Positions 27,451 through 37,251 of a DNA stretch of 49,720 bases are shown here, in pieces (within the stretch, counting starts at the first letter, position 1; every line of letters begins with the position of its first letter). Made by a program: the position numbers and the translations under genes. Source of the stretch: Labrenzia sp. 011 (GTDB lineage Bacteria > Pseudomonadota > Alphaproteobacteria > Rhizobiales > Stappiaceae); NCBI RefSeq assembly GCF_003075075.1, contig NZ_QCYM01000027.1:1-49720 (forward strand), given 5' to 3'. A model generated the notes under the pieces. It worked only from the letters and a program-made list of their open reading frames with translations. It was not told the origin of the DNA and made no database searches.

Positions 27451-27950
27451 GCTGCGGCGCCTTTCAGCCGGAGAATGTCACGGATCAGGGCGGCAAGTCC
27501 CTGGACCAGAAGAAGGATGCAATAGGCGGGTATGAGGGATTTCAGCAGGAAGGAAGCCGGAATGCCGCCGACGGAAATCGGCCCCTCGAGAATCGACCAG
27601 CTGCCGCGCACGGTCGGCCAGGAAAACCAGAGCAGCAGCAGAAGTGCGGGCGTCAGCAGGAAAACATGCCCGAAGAGGTCGATCCAGGCCTGGGCGCGTT
27701 CCGAACATTTGGCATAGAAGATGTCGACCCGCACATGGGCATTGACCAGGAAGGTGTAGCCGGCCCCGAGCATGAACAGGGAAGCGTGGAAATAGAGCAC
27801 GCCTTCATCGAGAAAAATGTAGCTGTAGCCGAAGACGTAGCGCAGGAGCACGATCACGAACTGCAGCATCAGCATGGCGAGCGCCGCCCAGCACATCGTG
27901 TTGCCGATCACCGAATTGACGCGCTCCAGCGCGCCCGCAAGTTTTTCCAT
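27447..27950 (-). CDS. TRAP transporter small permease (DctQ type)
   Basis: A 167-residue membrane subunit with four helices and the hallmark NAHVRVDIFYAKCSERAQAW. The frame runs to 28031, but ATG 27950, nine bases after an AGG, gives the usual short N-terminal helix (MEKLAGALERVNSVIG). It precedes and overlaps the large permease gene. A 293-base gap without a supportable gene separates it from the binding-protein gene upstream; that gap holds a hairpin and a small palindrome. Confidence 0.85.
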   Translation of the reverse strand: MEKLAGALERVNSVIGNTMCWAALAMLMLQFVIVLLRYVFGYSYIFLDEGVLYFHASLFMLGAGYTFLVNAHVRVDIFYAKCSERAQAWIDLFGHVFLLTPALLLLLWFSWPTVRGSWSILEGPISVGGIPASFLLKSLIPAYCILLLVQGLAALIRDILRLKGAAA

Positions 27951-28031
27951 CTGATGTATCCTGCTGTTCGATCCGGCCAGGACCGGATTTGCCCGTCGCG
28001 AATTAGGATCAGAAGACCTGCCACTTGTCAT

Positions 28032-28047
28032 CCCCGCGCAGGCGGGG
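28032..28047. repeat. Small palindromic element (REP-like)
   Basis: CCCCGC-GCAG-GCGGGG, with flanks GTCAT and AACCGG, resembles scattered intergenic palindromes of alphaproteobacterial genomes. Only one copy was found in this window, so the repeat status needs the whole genome. Confidence 0.35.
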
Positions 28048-28202
28048 AACCGGTGACCGCTGTTCCGGGCAGCGATTGCGGAGAGGCCACGCCGGTTCCG
28101 GCTTTCCAGCCGAGAAGCGTATTCTCAACGCACTCTCGTCCCGAGACGGACCGTCAAGCCCGTCGCAGGATGAGATCTGCCGTGGTCGAACGGCATCGGT
28201 TC

Positions 28203-28224
28203 GGGGGAGAGGTTCCTCTCCCCC
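28203..28224 (-). terminator. GC-rich hairpin after the TRAP binding-protein gene
   Basis: GGGGGAGAGG (28203-28212) pairs with CCTCTCCCCC (28215-28224) across a TT, a 10-bp stem 19 bases past the stop of the gene ending at 28244. It may end most transcripts coming from hut, leaving the permease pair at lower expression. Confidence 0.65.
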
Positions 28225-28243
28225 GCGCGCAGGTGCCGTCCGG

Positions 28244-29341
28244 TCAGTCGTAGTTGTAGTCCATGACGCGGGCGTTCATCTGGCCGTTGTCCGCATAGGG
28301 CATGTATTCACGCATCAGCTTGCGGTAGGCGAGGAAGCTTTCGGTGATGCGTTTGACCAGTTCATCATCGCTGGCCCTCAGATCCGCGATCACTTCGCCG
28401 GCGGCATTGCCCATGGCGATGATCACTTCATCCGGGAGCTTGCGCACCATCACGCCGTGATCGTTGACCAGCTGGGTCAGGGCCTGGGCGTGCTTGGTGT
28501 TGTACTCGGTCAGCACGTCGTTGTAGAGGCTGGCGCAGGCATGGCGCACGGCTGCCTGAAGATCTTCGGGAAGATCGTTGTAGGCTTCCAGATTGACGGC
28601 GCATTCCTCGGCCGAAGACGGCTCGCCGACGCCGGGCCAGTAGTAGTTCTTGGCGATCTGGTAGTAGCCGAGCGCACTGTCGCTCCACGGGCCGATGAAC
28701 TCGCCCGCATCCAGGGCGCCGGACTGCAACGCCTGGAACATGGCCGGACCGCTCATGGCCTGAACGGCCATGCCGAGCTTGGAGCACATTTCCGAGGCGA
28801 GGCCGGTGGAGCGGAACTTCAGGCCCTTGAGATCGTCGGCGCTGTTGATCTCGTTGCGGAACCAGCCGGCCCACTGCGGTCCGGAATTGCCGCACAGGAA
28901 CGGCTTCAGGTTGAAGTTGGCATAGATCTCGTCATACAGCGCCTGACCGCCGCCATGGATCAGCCAGCCGGCCTGTTCGGGGGCGGTCAGGCCGAAGGGC
29001 TGGGAGCCGAACAGCAGGATGCCCTTGGACTTGGAGCCCCAATAGGCGGGAACCGCATGATACAGCTCGGCCGTGCCCTGGCCGACGGCGTCGAAGACAC
29101 CGTTGCCCGGGACGATTTCGCCGGCGGCAAAGAGCTTGACCTCGATGCGGCCGCCGGACAGCGCGGTGATGCGGTCCGCCAGCATTTGCGCAGCCACGCC
29201 GGGACCGGGAAGGTTCTTCGGCCAGGCGGTGACCATGCGCCACTGGCGCACGTCCTGAGCGATTGCCGGAGCCGCCAGAGTGGTGGCGGCGGCAGCGACG
29301 GTGCCTGTGGCACCGGCTTTGAGAAAATCACGTCTTTTCAT
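28244..29341 (-). CDS. TRAP transporter substrate-binding protein, TakP-like, Tat-exported
   Basis: A 365-residue periplasmic protein. The N terminus has the Tat-type Lys-Arg-Arg-Asp-Phe-Leu-Lys and a cleavable Ala-rich run ending Ile-Ala-Gln. The mature protein begins with WRMVTAWPKNLPGPG and contains FRSTGLASEMCSKLG and GPWSDSALGYYQIAKNYYWPG, similar to TakP-type 2-oxoacid binders. GAGGGG lies eight bases before the ATG. It begins only 51 bases after the hutU stop on the same strand, so it is probably co-transcribed with hut. That suggests a ligand such as histidine, urocanate or a related imidazole acid; this is inference. Confidence 0.85.
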   Translation of the reverse strand: MKRRDFLKAGATGTVAAAATTLAAPAIAQDVRQWRMVTAWPKNLPGPGVAAQMLADRITALSGGRIEVKLFAAGEIVPGNGVFDAVGQGTAELYHAVPAYWGSKSKGILLFGSQPFGLTAPEQAGWLIHGGGQALYDEIYANFNLKPFLCGNSGPQWAGWFRNEINSADDLKGLKFRSTGLASEMCSKLGMAVQAMSGPAMFQALQSGALDAGEFIGPWSDSALGYYQIAKNYYWPGVGEPSSAEECAVNLEAYNDLPEDLQAAVRHACASLYNDVLTEYNTKHAQALTQLVNDHGVMVRKLPDEVIIAMGNAAGEVIADLRASDDELVKRITESFLAYRKLMREYMPYADNGQMNARVMDYNYD

Positions 29342-29392
29342 GGTATTACCCCTCGTTCACAGATTTATGCCCGGAGCGTCCTGCCGTGGTTT

Positions 29393-31066
29393 TTAGTCTC
29401 CCAGAATTCCCGGCAGGTTGAGCCCCTGTTCTTTCGCGCAGTCGATCGCGATTTCATATCCGGCATCGGCGTGACGCATCACGCCGGTGGCCGGGTCGTT
29501 CCACAGCACCCGTTCGATGCGACGGTCCGCGTCCTGCGTACCGTCGCAGCAGATGACCATGCCCGAATGCTGGGAAAAGCCCATGCCGACACCGCCGCCA
29601 TGGTGCAGCGACACCCAGGTGGCGCCGGAAGCGGTGTTGAGCAGCGCATTCAGGAGCGGCCAGTCGGAGACGGCATCGGAGCCGTCCTTCATGGATTCGG
29701 TTTCCCGGTTCGGCGAGGCCACGGAGCCCGAATCCAGATGGTCGCGGCCGATGACGACCGGCGCCTTCAGTTCCCCGGTGCGCACCATTTCGTTGAAGGC
29801 GAGGCCGAGGCGATGGCGCTGGCCGAGGCCGACCCAGCAGATCCGCGCCGGAAGGCCCTGGAAGGAAATGCGCTCGCGCGCCATGTCGAGCCAGTTGTGC
29901 AGGTGCGGATCGTCCGGGATGAGTTCCTTCACCTTGGCGTCGGTCCGGTAGATGTCCTCCGGATCGCCGGACAGGGCGCACCAGCGGAACGGGCCGATGC
30001 CGCGGCAGAAGAGCGGACGGATATAGGCCGGGACGAAGCCGGGGAAGGCGAAGGCGTTTTCCAGCCCTTCCTCCAGCGCCATCTGGCGGATGTTGTTGCC
30101 GTAGTCGAGGGTCGGCACCCCGGCGTTCCAGAAATCGACCATCGCGGCCACATGGACCTTCATCGAGGCGCGGGCGGCCTTTTCCACCGCCTTGGGATCG
30201 CTCTCGGCCCTGGCCCGCCATTCGGCGACAGTCCAGCCCTGGGGCAGGTAGCCGTTGACCGGGTCGTGGGCGGAGGTCTGGTCGGTGACCATGTCCGGCT
30301 TCACGCCGCGTCTGACCAGCTCGGGAAAGACGTCGGCGGCATTGCCGATCAGGGCGACGGATTTGGCTTCGCCGGCCTTGGTCCAGCGCTCGATCATCTC
30401 AAGCGCCTCGTCGAGGGAATGGGTCTTTTCGTCGACATAGCGGGTGCGCAGGCGGAAGTCGGCGCTTTTCTCGTCGCATTCGACCGCCAGGCAGCAGGCG
30501 CCGGCCATGACGGCGGCCAACGGCTGGGCGCCGCCCATGCCGCCGAGGCCGCCGGTCAGGATCCAGCGGCCCTTCAGGTTGCCGTCATAATGCTGGCGGC
30601 CGGCTTCCATGAAGGTTTCATAGGTGCCCTGCACGATGCCCTGGGTGCCGATATAGATCCACGATCCGGCGGTCATCTGGCCGTACATGGCCAGTCCCTT
30701 CTTGTCGAGTTCGTGAAAGTGATCCCAGTTGGCCCAGTGCGGCACCAGGTTGGAATTGGCGATCAGCACGCGCGGCGCGTCCTTGTGGGTCCTGAACACG
30801 CCCACCGGCTTGCCGGACTGGACGAGCAGGGTCTCGTCGTCCTCAAGTTGCTTGAGACTGGCGACGATGCGGTCGAAATCGTCCCAGGTGCGCGCGGCGC
30901 GGCCGATGCCGCCATAGACCACCAGTTCATGCGGATTTTCCGCCACATCCGGATGCAGATTGTTCATCAGCATGCGCAGCGGCGCTTCGGTCAGCCAGGA
31001 CTTGGCATTGAGTTCGGTGCCTGTCGGCGGGAACACGTCGCGGGCATTGTGGCGGCGGTCAACCAT
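29393..31066 (-). CDS. hutU: Urocanate hydratase
   Basis: A 557-residue cytosolic enzyme, the usual length, converting urocanate to imidazolonepropionate with tightly bound NAD+. Recognised by [13 protein letters not shown] (the NAD-binding glycine-rich stretch), the [15 protein letters not shown] segment and the [16 protein letters not shown] region with the conserved Cys. ATG 31066 follows GGGAG; the frame is open upstream but that part overlaps hutG. It overlaps hutG by eight bases and is the fourth gene of the hut operon, although it catalyses the second step. Confidence 0.95.
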   Translation of the reverse strand: MVDRRHNARDVFPPTGTELNAKSWLTEAPLRMLMNNLHPDVAENPHELVVYGGIGRAARTWDDFDRIVASLKQLEDDETLLVQSGKPVGVFRTHKDAPRVLIANSNLVPHWANWDHFHELDKKGLAMYGQMTAGSWIYIGTQGIVQGTYETFMEAGRQHYDGNLKGRWILTGGLGGMGGAQPLAAVMAGACCLAVECDEKSADFRLRTRYVDEKTHSLDEALEMIERWTKAGEAKSVALIGNAADVFPELVRRGVKPDMVTDQTSAHDPVNGYLPQGWTVAEWRARAESDPKAVEKAARASMKVHVAAMVDFWNAGVPTLDYGNNIRQMALEEGLENAFAFPGFVPAYIRPLFCRGIGPFRWCALSGDPEDIYRTDAKVKELIPDDPHLHNWLDMARERISFQGLPARICWVGLGQRHRLGLAFNEMVRTGELKAPVVIGRDHLDSGSVASPNRETESMKDGSDAVSDWPLLNALLNTASGATWVSLHHGGGVGMGFSQHSGMVICCDGTQDADRRIERVLWNDPATGVMRHADAGYEIAIDCAKEQGLNLPGILGD

Positions 31067-31892
31067 GGTTCGCTCCCTGAGTATCCTGAAGGTTTCGGGC
31101 AAGGGACGGGGCAAGGCCTTCCAGCGCGCCGAGAATGTCCCCGAGATGGGCGCGAAGACGTTCGGCCCTGGCCTCGTCATAGGCAAAGGGCGTGTCTTCG
31201 GTGGCAAGATGGGTCTTTTGCGCCAGTTCCATCTGGATGGCGTGGACACCGTCTGCCGGGCGCCCGTAGTGACGGGTCGTCCAGCCGCCCTTGAAACGGC
31301 CGTTGAGGACGGCGCTGTAGCCTTCGGCCGCCTGCGTCCGGCCGACGACGGCTTCCTCCACCGGTGCGGCGCAGGTGGTCCCGTTGTTGGTGCCGGTGTT
31401 GAAATCCGGCAGGGTGCCCTCGAACAGGAAGGGCACGACGGAGCGGATCGAATGGCAGTCGTAGAGGATGGCGACCCCGTGCCTTGCCTTTACCCGCTCC
31501 AGCTCGGCGGCGAGCGCGGCATGGTAAGGCGCATGCCAGGCCTGCCGGCGCGCCTCGATCTCGGCCGCATCCGGCTCCTCGCCGGCGTGATAGAGGGGGC
31601 GTCCGTCGAAATCGGTGGTCGGGCAGAGGGTCGTGGTGTTCTGGCCGGGATAGAGCGACACGCCTTCCGGATCGCGGTTGGCGTCGATCACGTAGCGATG
31701 GAAATTGGCGCGGACCATCGTCACGCCGGGCAGCAGGCCGGAGTAGAGCCGGTCGACATGCCAGTCCGTGTCGGCAAGCTTGCGGCCGGTCTCGTTCAGA
31801 CGGGCCAGAATCTCCTGCGGCACGAAGGTGCCCGCATGGGGAACGCCCAGAACGAGAGGTCCGTCTCCCCGGGTGACGTCAACCGGCTGCAT
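31059..31892 (-). CDS. hutG: N-formylglutamate deformylase
   Basis: A 277-residue hydrolase for the last hut step, N-formylglutamate to glutamate and formate. Marks are [10 protein letters not shown] near the start, [12 protein letters not shown] (Asn-Arg), and LYDCHSIRS with the metal His, then a [13 protein letters not shown] stretch typical of HutG. The order hutH-hutG-hutU and the presence of hutF define the five-step pathway. It overlaps hutH by 14 bases. A second, divergent member of the same superfamily is at 17209. Confidence 0.9.
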   Translation of the reverse strand: MQPVDVTRGDGPLVLGVPHAGTFVPQEILARLNETGRKLADTDWHVDRLYSGLLPGVTMVRANFHRYVIDANRDPEGVSLYPGQNTTTLCPTTDFDGRPLYHAGEEPDAAEIEARRQAWHAPYHAALAAELERVKARHGVAILYDCHSIRSVVPFLFEGTLPDFNTGTNNGTTCAAPVEEAVVGRTQAAEGYSAVLNGRFKGGWTTRHYGRPADGVHAIQMELAQKTHLATEDTPFAYDEARAERLRAHLGDILGALEGLAPSLARNLQDTQGANHG

Positions 31893-33435
31893 GGTTTCCT
31901 CCCAGCGTGATCAGATGCTCCGGCGACAGGACGGACACAAGGGCCCGGCTGCGCACGAGGTCGGCGGCCTTTTCCAGGTCGGGGGCCAAGTAGCGGTCCT
32001 TGTCGAGCGCGGGCACAGTCTCCCGCAGCCGGGCGATGACCGCCTGCAGCGACGGGCTGGTGCGCAGGGGCGCCCGATGCTCGATGCCCTCGATGGCGCA
32101 CAGAAGTTCCACGCCGAGAATATGCGACAGATTGCGGTTCATGCGGCCGAGACGGCGGGCGCCATGGGCGGCCATGGAGACATGGTCTTCCTGGTTGGCG
32201 CTGGTCGGGGTGGAGTCCGTCGAGCAGGGATTGGCGAGATGCTTGTTCTCGCTCATCAGCGCGGCGGTGGTGACCTCGGCGATCATCATGCCGGAGTTCA
32301 GCCCCGGATCCCGGGCCAGGAACGGCGGCAGGTCGAAGGACAGTGTCGGGTCGACCATCAGCGCGACACGGCGCTGGGCGATGGCGCCGAGTTCGGCGAC
32401 GGCAAGGGCGATCTGGTCGGCGGCGAAGGCGACCGGTTCGGCGTGGAAGTTGCCGCCGGAGACGATGCGGTCCGCGTCGATCAGCACCAGCGGATTGTCG
32501 GTGGCCGCATTGGCCTCGATTTCGAGCGTGCTTGCCGCCATGCGCAGGAGATCGATGCAGGCGCCTGCGACCTGGGGCTGGCAGCGGATGCAATAGGGAT
32601 CCTGAACCCGGCTGTCGCCCTCGCGGTGGCTCTCGCGGATTTCGGAGCCTTCCATGATGGCTCGCATGGCCCGGGCAACCTCTATCTGGCCGCGATGGCC
32701 GCGCAGCTCGTGGATTTCCGGCAGCAGCGGCGCGGTCGAGCCCATGATCGCGTCGGTGGACAGGCTGGCGGTCAGCAGGGTTGCCTCCGCAAGCCGCCAG
32801 GCATCGAACAGGGCGGTGAGCGCGCAGGCGGTGGAAAACTGCGTGCCGTTGATCAGCCCGAGACCCTCTTTCGGTCCGAAGACGACGGGGTTCAATCCGG
32901 CCTTTGCCAGCGCCGTGCCGCCCGGCATGCGCTCACCGGCGAATTCGGCCTCGCCTTCGCCGATCAGCACGGCGGTCATATGGGCAAGCGGGGCCAGGTC
33001 GCCCGAGGCGCCGACCGAGCCCTGCGAGGGAATGACCGGCGTGACGCCCTTCTCGAGGCAGGCCTCGATCAGTTCCAGAACCTCGAAACGCACACCGGAG
33101 GCGCCCCGGCCGACGGAGAGCAGCTTGAGGGCCATCATCAGCCGCGTGGTGCTGCTGTCGAGGGCCTCGCCGACACCGCAGCAATGGGACAGGATCAGGT
33201 TGCGCTGCAGGGTGGCCGTGTCCTGCGCGGCGATCTTGACGCTGGCCAGCTTGCCGAAGCCCGTGTTGACCCCATAGACCGCTTCGTCGCCGCGTGCGGC
33301 GATGGCGACGCGTTCGGCGGCGAGATCGATCGCCGCTTGCGCCGACCGGTCGATGCGCACGGGAAGTTCCTGTCGGCAGATCCGTTCCAGATCGGCCAGG
33401 GTTACGGTGCCCGGTATGAGGGTAAGAGCGCTCAT
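31879..33435 (-). CDS. hutH: Histidine ammonia-lyase
   Basis: A 518-residue enzyme removing ammonia from histidine to give urocanate. The [15 protein letters not shown] stretch holds the Ala-Ser-Gly that cyclises into the MIO electrophile. The [20 protein letters not shown] and DYHSMA-equivalent (here [12 protein letters not shown]) segments are also present. The length is normal. Overlap with hutI is four bases and with hutG 14 bases, so the four genes are translated as a coupled unit. Confidence 0.95.
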   Translation of the reverse strand: MSALTLIPGTVTLADLERICRQELPVRIDRSAQAAIDLAAERVAIAARGDEAVYGVNTGFGKLASVKIAAQDTATLQRNLILSHCCGVGEALDSSTTRLMMALKLLSVGRGASGVRFEVLELIEACLEKGVTPVIPSQGSVGASGDLAPLAHMTAVLIGEGEAEFAGERMPGGTALAKAGLNPVVFGPKEGLGLINGTQFSTACALTALFDAWRLAEATLLTASLSTDAIMGSTAPLLPEIHELRGHRGQIEVARAMRAIMEGSEIRESHREGDSRVQDPYCIRCQPQVAGACIDLLRMAASTLEIEANAATDNPLVLIDADRIVSGGNFHAEPVAFAADQIALAVAELGAIAQRRVALMVDPTLSFDLPPFLARDPGLNSGMMIAEVTTAALMSENKHLANPCSTDSTPTSANQEDHVSMAAHGARRLGRMNRNLSHILGVELLCAIEGIEHRAPLRTSPSLQAVIARLRETVPALDKDRYLAPDLEKAADLVRSRALVSVLSPEHLITLGGNHAAG

Positions 33436-34637
33436 CGAGAGCCTCCGAAAATGCGTTTTTCCAGGGAATTGAAGCCGATCCGGTAGGAAAGCTCCGCCGG
33501 GTGGTTCACGTTCCAGATGGCAAGATCGGCGCGTTTTCCGGCTTCCAGCGTGCCTTGGTCGGTCAGACCCAGGGCCCTGGCGGCTTCGCGGGTGACCCCG
33601 GCAAGCGCTTCTTCCGGCGTCATGCGGAACAGGGTGCAGCCCATGTTCATGGTGATGAGCAGCGAGGCGAGGGGAGAGGAGCCCGGATTGCAGTCGCTGG
33701 CCAGGGCGACGGGCACCTTGTGCCGGCGCAGAAGCTCCAGCGGCGGATATTGCGTTTCGCGCAAGGTGTAGAACGCGCCGGGCAGCAGAACGGCGACGGA
33801 GCCGCTTGCGGCCATCGCCTTCACGCCGGCTTCGTCCAGAAATTCCAGGTGGTCGGCGGAAAGCGCGCCATAGGAGGCCGCCAGGGCCGCGCCGCCCAGA
33901 TTGGACAGCTGCTCGGCATGGAGCTTGACCGGCAGTGCGAGTTCACGGGCCTTGTCGAAGACGCGGGCGATCTGTTCGGGGGAAAAGGCGATACCCTCGC
34001 AAAAGCCGTCGACGGCATCCACGAGGCCTTCCGCGTGGGCCGCCTCCAGCGCCGGCAGGCAGACCTCGTCCAGATAGGCGTCCGGCCGGCCCTTGTATTC
34101 GGGCGGGATGGCGTGGGCGCCGAGAAAGCTGGTCCTGACGCGGATCGGGCGCTGATCGGCGATCCTGCGGGCGGTCCGCAGCATGCGCAGTTCGGTCTCC
34201 CGGTCCAGGCCGTAGCCGGACTTGATCTCGATGGTGGTGACGCCTTCGGCGATCAGCGCGTCGATGCGCGGCAGGGCGGCTGCAAGCAAGGCATCCTCGC
34301 TGGCGGCGCGGGTCGCCCCGACCGTGGAGACGATGCCGCCGCCCGCACGGGCCACCTCTTCGTAGCTGGCGCCCTCAAGGCGCATTTCGAATTCCCGCGC
34401 CCGGTTGCCGCCGAAAACCACATGGGTGTGACAGTCGATCAGACCGGGGGTGACCAGCCGGCCGCCCAGGTCTTCCCCGTCGAGGGACGCCCAGTCGGCG
34501 GGCAGGTCCTTCGCGCTGCCGGCCCAGGCGATCCGGTCGCCGTCGATCACCAGCGCGCCGTCCGCGATCAGGCCGTATGGCGTGCCCGTTTCCACGAGCG
34601 TCGCAAGGCTGGCGTTGGTGAAAAGGCGCTTTGACAA
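33432..34637 (-). CDS. hutI: Imidazolonepropionase
   Basis: A 401-residue amidohydrolase-fold enzyme hydrolysing imidazolonepropionate to N-formimino-glutamate, the third hut step. Metal motif [12 protein letters not shown] near residue 70 and the later [10 protein letters not shown] and ASDCNPGS segments are diagnostic. The start codon is TTG (34637-34635), seven bases after a GGAG; no better start lies in frame. It is the first gene of the minus-strand hut operon, just behind the promoter and operator at 34673-34702. Confidence 0.95.
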   Translation of the reverse strand: MSKRLFTNASLATLVETGTPYGLIADGALVIDGDRIAWAGSAKDLPADWASLDGEDLGGRLVTPGLIDCHTHVVFGGNRAREFEMRLEGASYEEVARAGGGIVSTVGATRAASEDALLAAALPRIDALIAEGVTTIEIKSGYGLDRETELRMLRTARRIADQRPIRVRTSFLGAHAIPPEYKGRPDAYLDEVCLPALEAAHAEGLVDAVDGFCEGIAFSPEQIARVFDKARELALPVKLHAEQLSNLGGAALAASYGALSADHLEFLDEAGVKAMAASGSVAVLLPGAFYTLRETQYPPLELLRRHKVPVALASDCNPGSSPLASLLITMNMGCTLFRMTPEEALAGVTREAARALGLTDQGTLEAGKRADLAIWNVNHPAELSYRIGFNSLEKRIFGGSR

Positions 34638-34672
34638 GACCCGGCTCCGGCTTGATTAGATTGCGATATAAG

Positions 34673-34702
34673 ATAATATGCATGCACATATTAACGTGTC
34701 AA
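34673..34702 (-). promoter_or_regulatory. hutI promoter with an overlapping inverted repeat (probable HutC operator)
   Basis: On the minus strand TTGACA (34702-34697), an 18-base spacer and TATTAT (34678-34673) make a near-consensus sigma-70 promoter. The inverted repeat TAATATG-N6-CATATTA (34674-34693) lies across the spacer and -10, so a bound dimer would block RNA polymerase. The gap also separates hutI from divergent hutF, so one site could control both. HutC is encoded next to hutF. Confidence 0.65.
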
Positions 34703-34718
34703 CGGAGGAATGAGCGGC

Positions 34719-36098
34719 ATGGCGACGGTTTCCGGGATGACGGTTTTCGCCGAAAAGGCGCTGCTTGCGGACGGCTGGGCCGAGGATGTGGCGGTAACCG
34801 TCGATGCGGACGGCAGGATTGCCCGGGTCGAGCGGAACGCGCTTCCCGCAGGCGAGAGTGTCGGCATTCTGCTGCCCGCGCCGGTGAACCTGCACAGCCA
34901 TGCGTTCCAGCGGGCCATGGCCGGCATGAGCGAGCGGCGCGGCGGCGAGGCGCGCGACAGTTTCTGGACCTGGCGGCAGATCATGTTCCGCTTTCTGGAC
35001 GCGCTCGGCCCGGAGGACGTCGAGGCGATTGCCGCCTTCGTGCAGATGGAAATGCTGGAGGCCGGTTACGCGGCGGTCGGCGAATTCCATTACCTCCATC
35101 ACCAGCCGGGCGGCGCGCCTTATGACGATCCGGCCGAGCTGGCCGGGCGGATCGTCGCCGCGGCAGGCGAGACCGGCATCGGCCTGACGCTTTTGCCGGT
35201 CCTCTATCAGTATGGCGGCTGCGACAGGCGGCCGCTGGCGCCGGGCCAGATCCGCTTCGGCAATGATGTCGACAGTTTCGCCAGTCTCCACGATCTGGCG
35301 TCCCGCGCCCTGAAGGCGCTGCCGGAGGATGCCGTGATCGGCGTTGCGCCGCATTCCCTGAGGGCGGTCGACGAGGACGGCTTGAAGAACGCGGTGGCGC
35401 TTGCCGGCCACCGGCCGTTGCACATGCATCTGGCCGAGCAGGTGGCGGAGGTCGAGGAGGTCCTGGCGGCAAGGGGGCAGCGTCCGGTGGAGTGGCTGCT
35501 CGCCAACCATGCGGTCGGTGAGACCTGGTGTCTGATCCACTGCACGCAGATGACCGCCGGGGAAACGCTGGCGCTGGCCGGGACGGGCGCCGTCGCCGGG
35601 CTGTGCCCGATCACCGAGTCGAGCCTGGGCGACGGCATCTTCGATGGCGTGCGCTATCTGGAAAACGGCGGGCGCTTCGGCGTGGGGTCGGATTCCAATA
35701 TCCGCATCGCCCTGTCCGAGGAACTGCGGACGCTGGAATATTCGCAGCGGCTGCGCGACAGATGCCGGGCCTCGGTCGCCACGCCGGAACGATCCACCGG
35801 CCGGGTGCTTTTCGACGGCGCGGTTTCCGGCGGGGCCCGGGCCCTCGGACGCGAGTCCGGCGGGATTTGCGAAGGCCGCTTCGCGGATCTTCTGGCCCTC
35901 GACAGCACCGCCATCGATCTGGAGGGGCGTGCGGGAGACGAACTGCTGGATGCCTGGATCTTCGCCGGGGACGACCGGATGGTCCGCGACGTGTGGTCGG
36001 CGGGGCGGCATGTTGTTCGCGGCGGAAAACATGTAAAAGGCGATGCTATCCGTGCGCGCTACCGGGCCACCATGGCCTCGTTGCGGGACCGGCTCTAG
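34719..36098 (+). CDS. hutF: Formimidoylglutamate deiminase
   Basis: A 459-residue amidohydrolase converting formimino-glutamate to N-formylglutamate and ammonia, the fourth step and the substrate source for HutG. The metal site shows as NLHSHAFQRAMAG; further motifs are HMHLAEQVAEVEE, HCTQM and GVGSDSNIRIAL. ATG 34719 sits ten bases after GGAGG (34704-34708); an in-frame ATG at 34710 is only one base from it and so less likely. The gene is divergent from hutI and is followed 41 bases later by hutC. Confidence 0.9.
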   Translation: MATVSGMTVFAEKALLADGWAEDVAVTVDADGRIARVERNALPAGESVGILLPAPVNLHSHAFQRAMAGMSERRGGEARDSFWTWRQIMFRFLDALGPEDVEAIAAFVQMEMLEAGYAAVGEFHYLHHQPGGAPYDDPAELAGRIVAAAGETGIGLTLLPVLYQYGGCDRRPLAPGQIRFGNDVDSFASLHDLASRALKALPEDAVIGVAPHSLRAVDEDGLKNAVALAGHRPLHMHLAEQVAEVEEVLAARGQRPVEWLLANHAVGETWCLIHCTQMTAGETLALAGTGAVAGLCPITESSLGDGIFDGVRYLENGGRFGVGSDSNIRIALSEELRTLEYSQRLRDRCRASVATPERSTGRVLFDGAVSGGARALGRESGGICEGRFADLLALDSTAIDLEGRAGDELLDAWIFAGDDRMVRDVWSAGRHVVRGGKHVKGDAIRARYRATMASLRDRL

Positions 36099-36139
36099 CA
36101 GCCGGTCGGCATGGGCCTTTGAGGGGGGCTGGCAGCGAC

Positions 36140-36841
36140 TTGAGTTTATCCGACACAAATTCCTGGAAGGGCATCCGCACCGAGCTTCTGCGGCGGATCC
36201 ATGACCGGATCTGGCAGCCGGGCGAACAGATTCCCCATGAGGCGGATCTGGCGGAGGAATTCGGCTGCGCGCGCACCACGGTCAACCGGGCGCTGAGGGA
36301 TCTGGCCCAGAGCGGCCTTGTGGTGCGCAAGCGCCGGGCCGGAACCCGCGTCGCGCTCAACCCGCCGCAGCGGGCGACGCTGACCATTCCGATCATCCGC
36401 GAAGAGATCGAGGCGCTTGGGCACACCTACCGGCACAGCCTGCTGGAACGGGATCTGAGGCCGCTGCCGCCGGTGCTGCATGGCGCCTTTCAGGTCACGC
36501 TCGGCGCCGATGTGCTGTTCCTCAAGACCCTGCATTTCGCCGACGACCGGCCCTATGCCTATGAGGAACGCTACATCAACCTGGAAGCGGCGCCGGAGGC
36601 GAGGGACCTGGCCTTCGACCGGATCAGCGCCAACGAGTGGCTGGTCCACAATGCGCCCTATACGCACGGCGACCTTTCCTTCTTCGCCGTGAACGCCGGC
36701 GACAACCTGTCCCGGCAACTGGACGCGGCGGAAGGGACGGCGCTCTTTGCCATGGAACGCATCACCTGGTCCGCCGACCTGCCGATCACCCATGTCCGGC
36801 TGATCTTCGCGCCGGGGTACCGGATGCGTACGGAGATCTGA
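36140..36841 (+). CDS. hutC: Histidine utilisation repressor (GntR family, HutC subfamily)
   Basis: A 233-residue regulator. The N-terminal winged helix reads RIHDRIWQPGEQIP, then DLAEEFGCARTTVNRALRDLA. The C-terminal UTRA domain carries EERYINLEAAP and a FFAVNAGDNLSRQL variation before an ALFAMERITW strand. HutC proteins bind urocanate and then leave DNA. No ATG is available near the domain start; TTG 36140, about eleven bases after a G-rich stretch, is the likely start. It lies in tandem with hutF, so it is likely autoregulated through the hutI-hutF operator. Confidence 0.9.
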   Translation: MSLSDTNSWKGIRTELLRRIHDRIWQPGEQIPHEADLAEEFGCARTTVNRALRDLAQSGLVVRKRRAGTRVALNPPQRATLTIPIIREEIEALGHTYRHSLLERDLRPLPPVLHGAFQVTLGADVLFLKTLHFADDRPYAYEERYINLEAAPEARDLAFDRISANEWLVHNAPYTHGDLSFFAVNAGDNLSRQLDAAEGTALFAMERITWSADLPITHVRLIFAPGYRMRTEI

Positions 36842-37251
36842 GGGGAAGGTGGGGATGGCCGGTTTCGATCATGAACCAGAGAAACGGACATTCACGTCGA
36901 TGGGGGCGCTGGGAGGTGCCGGTACTTTGCGGACACCCAATGCGCCATTCAAATACTGCGCTTAGTTCGTCAAACCTGCCATTCGTCGCAGCGCCGCGAT
37001 CACAGAGTGGTGTTTCACCCCCTGCCGACGGAGGCGTCAGTCACGGTCCATTTTGTGTCGCATTTCCGGGCCGGCTTTTAAAACTATGACAAACCCTTCC
37101 ATGAAACCTCTACATGCTGTGGTTTGATTGGTGGGTATCATCGATTGTTACTGCTTCAGAATTTTGTTCATGAAATGTTCATTCCTCTTGCTCGCCGTGA
37201 TTCATGCTGCCATATTGGCAAAAATATTCCCGCACAAGAGGTCTGACAGGC
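36842..37251. other. 410-base gap at the boundary between core and accessory DNA
   Basis: No supportable gene. GC drops along it, and the last 100 bases (AT-rich, with TTCATGAA and repeated TGTTCAT words around 37160-37180) probably hold the promoter of the methyltransferase gene. No clear direct repeat, integrase gene or attachment site was recognised. It is a likely left junction of the restriction-modification insertion. Confidence 0.4.

Noticed and set aside
28025..31294. A very long open frame (over 1000 codons) on the plus strand opposite hutU and the TRAP binding-protein gene
   Set aside because: It is antisense to two clearly recognised genes, and its composition is typical of the mirror frame of GC-rich coding DNA. 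No motif was seen.
36842..37251. Attachment site or integrase remnant at the edge of the restriction cassette
   Set aside because: No tRNA end, no direct repeat pair and no integrase-like frame could be identified by reading.
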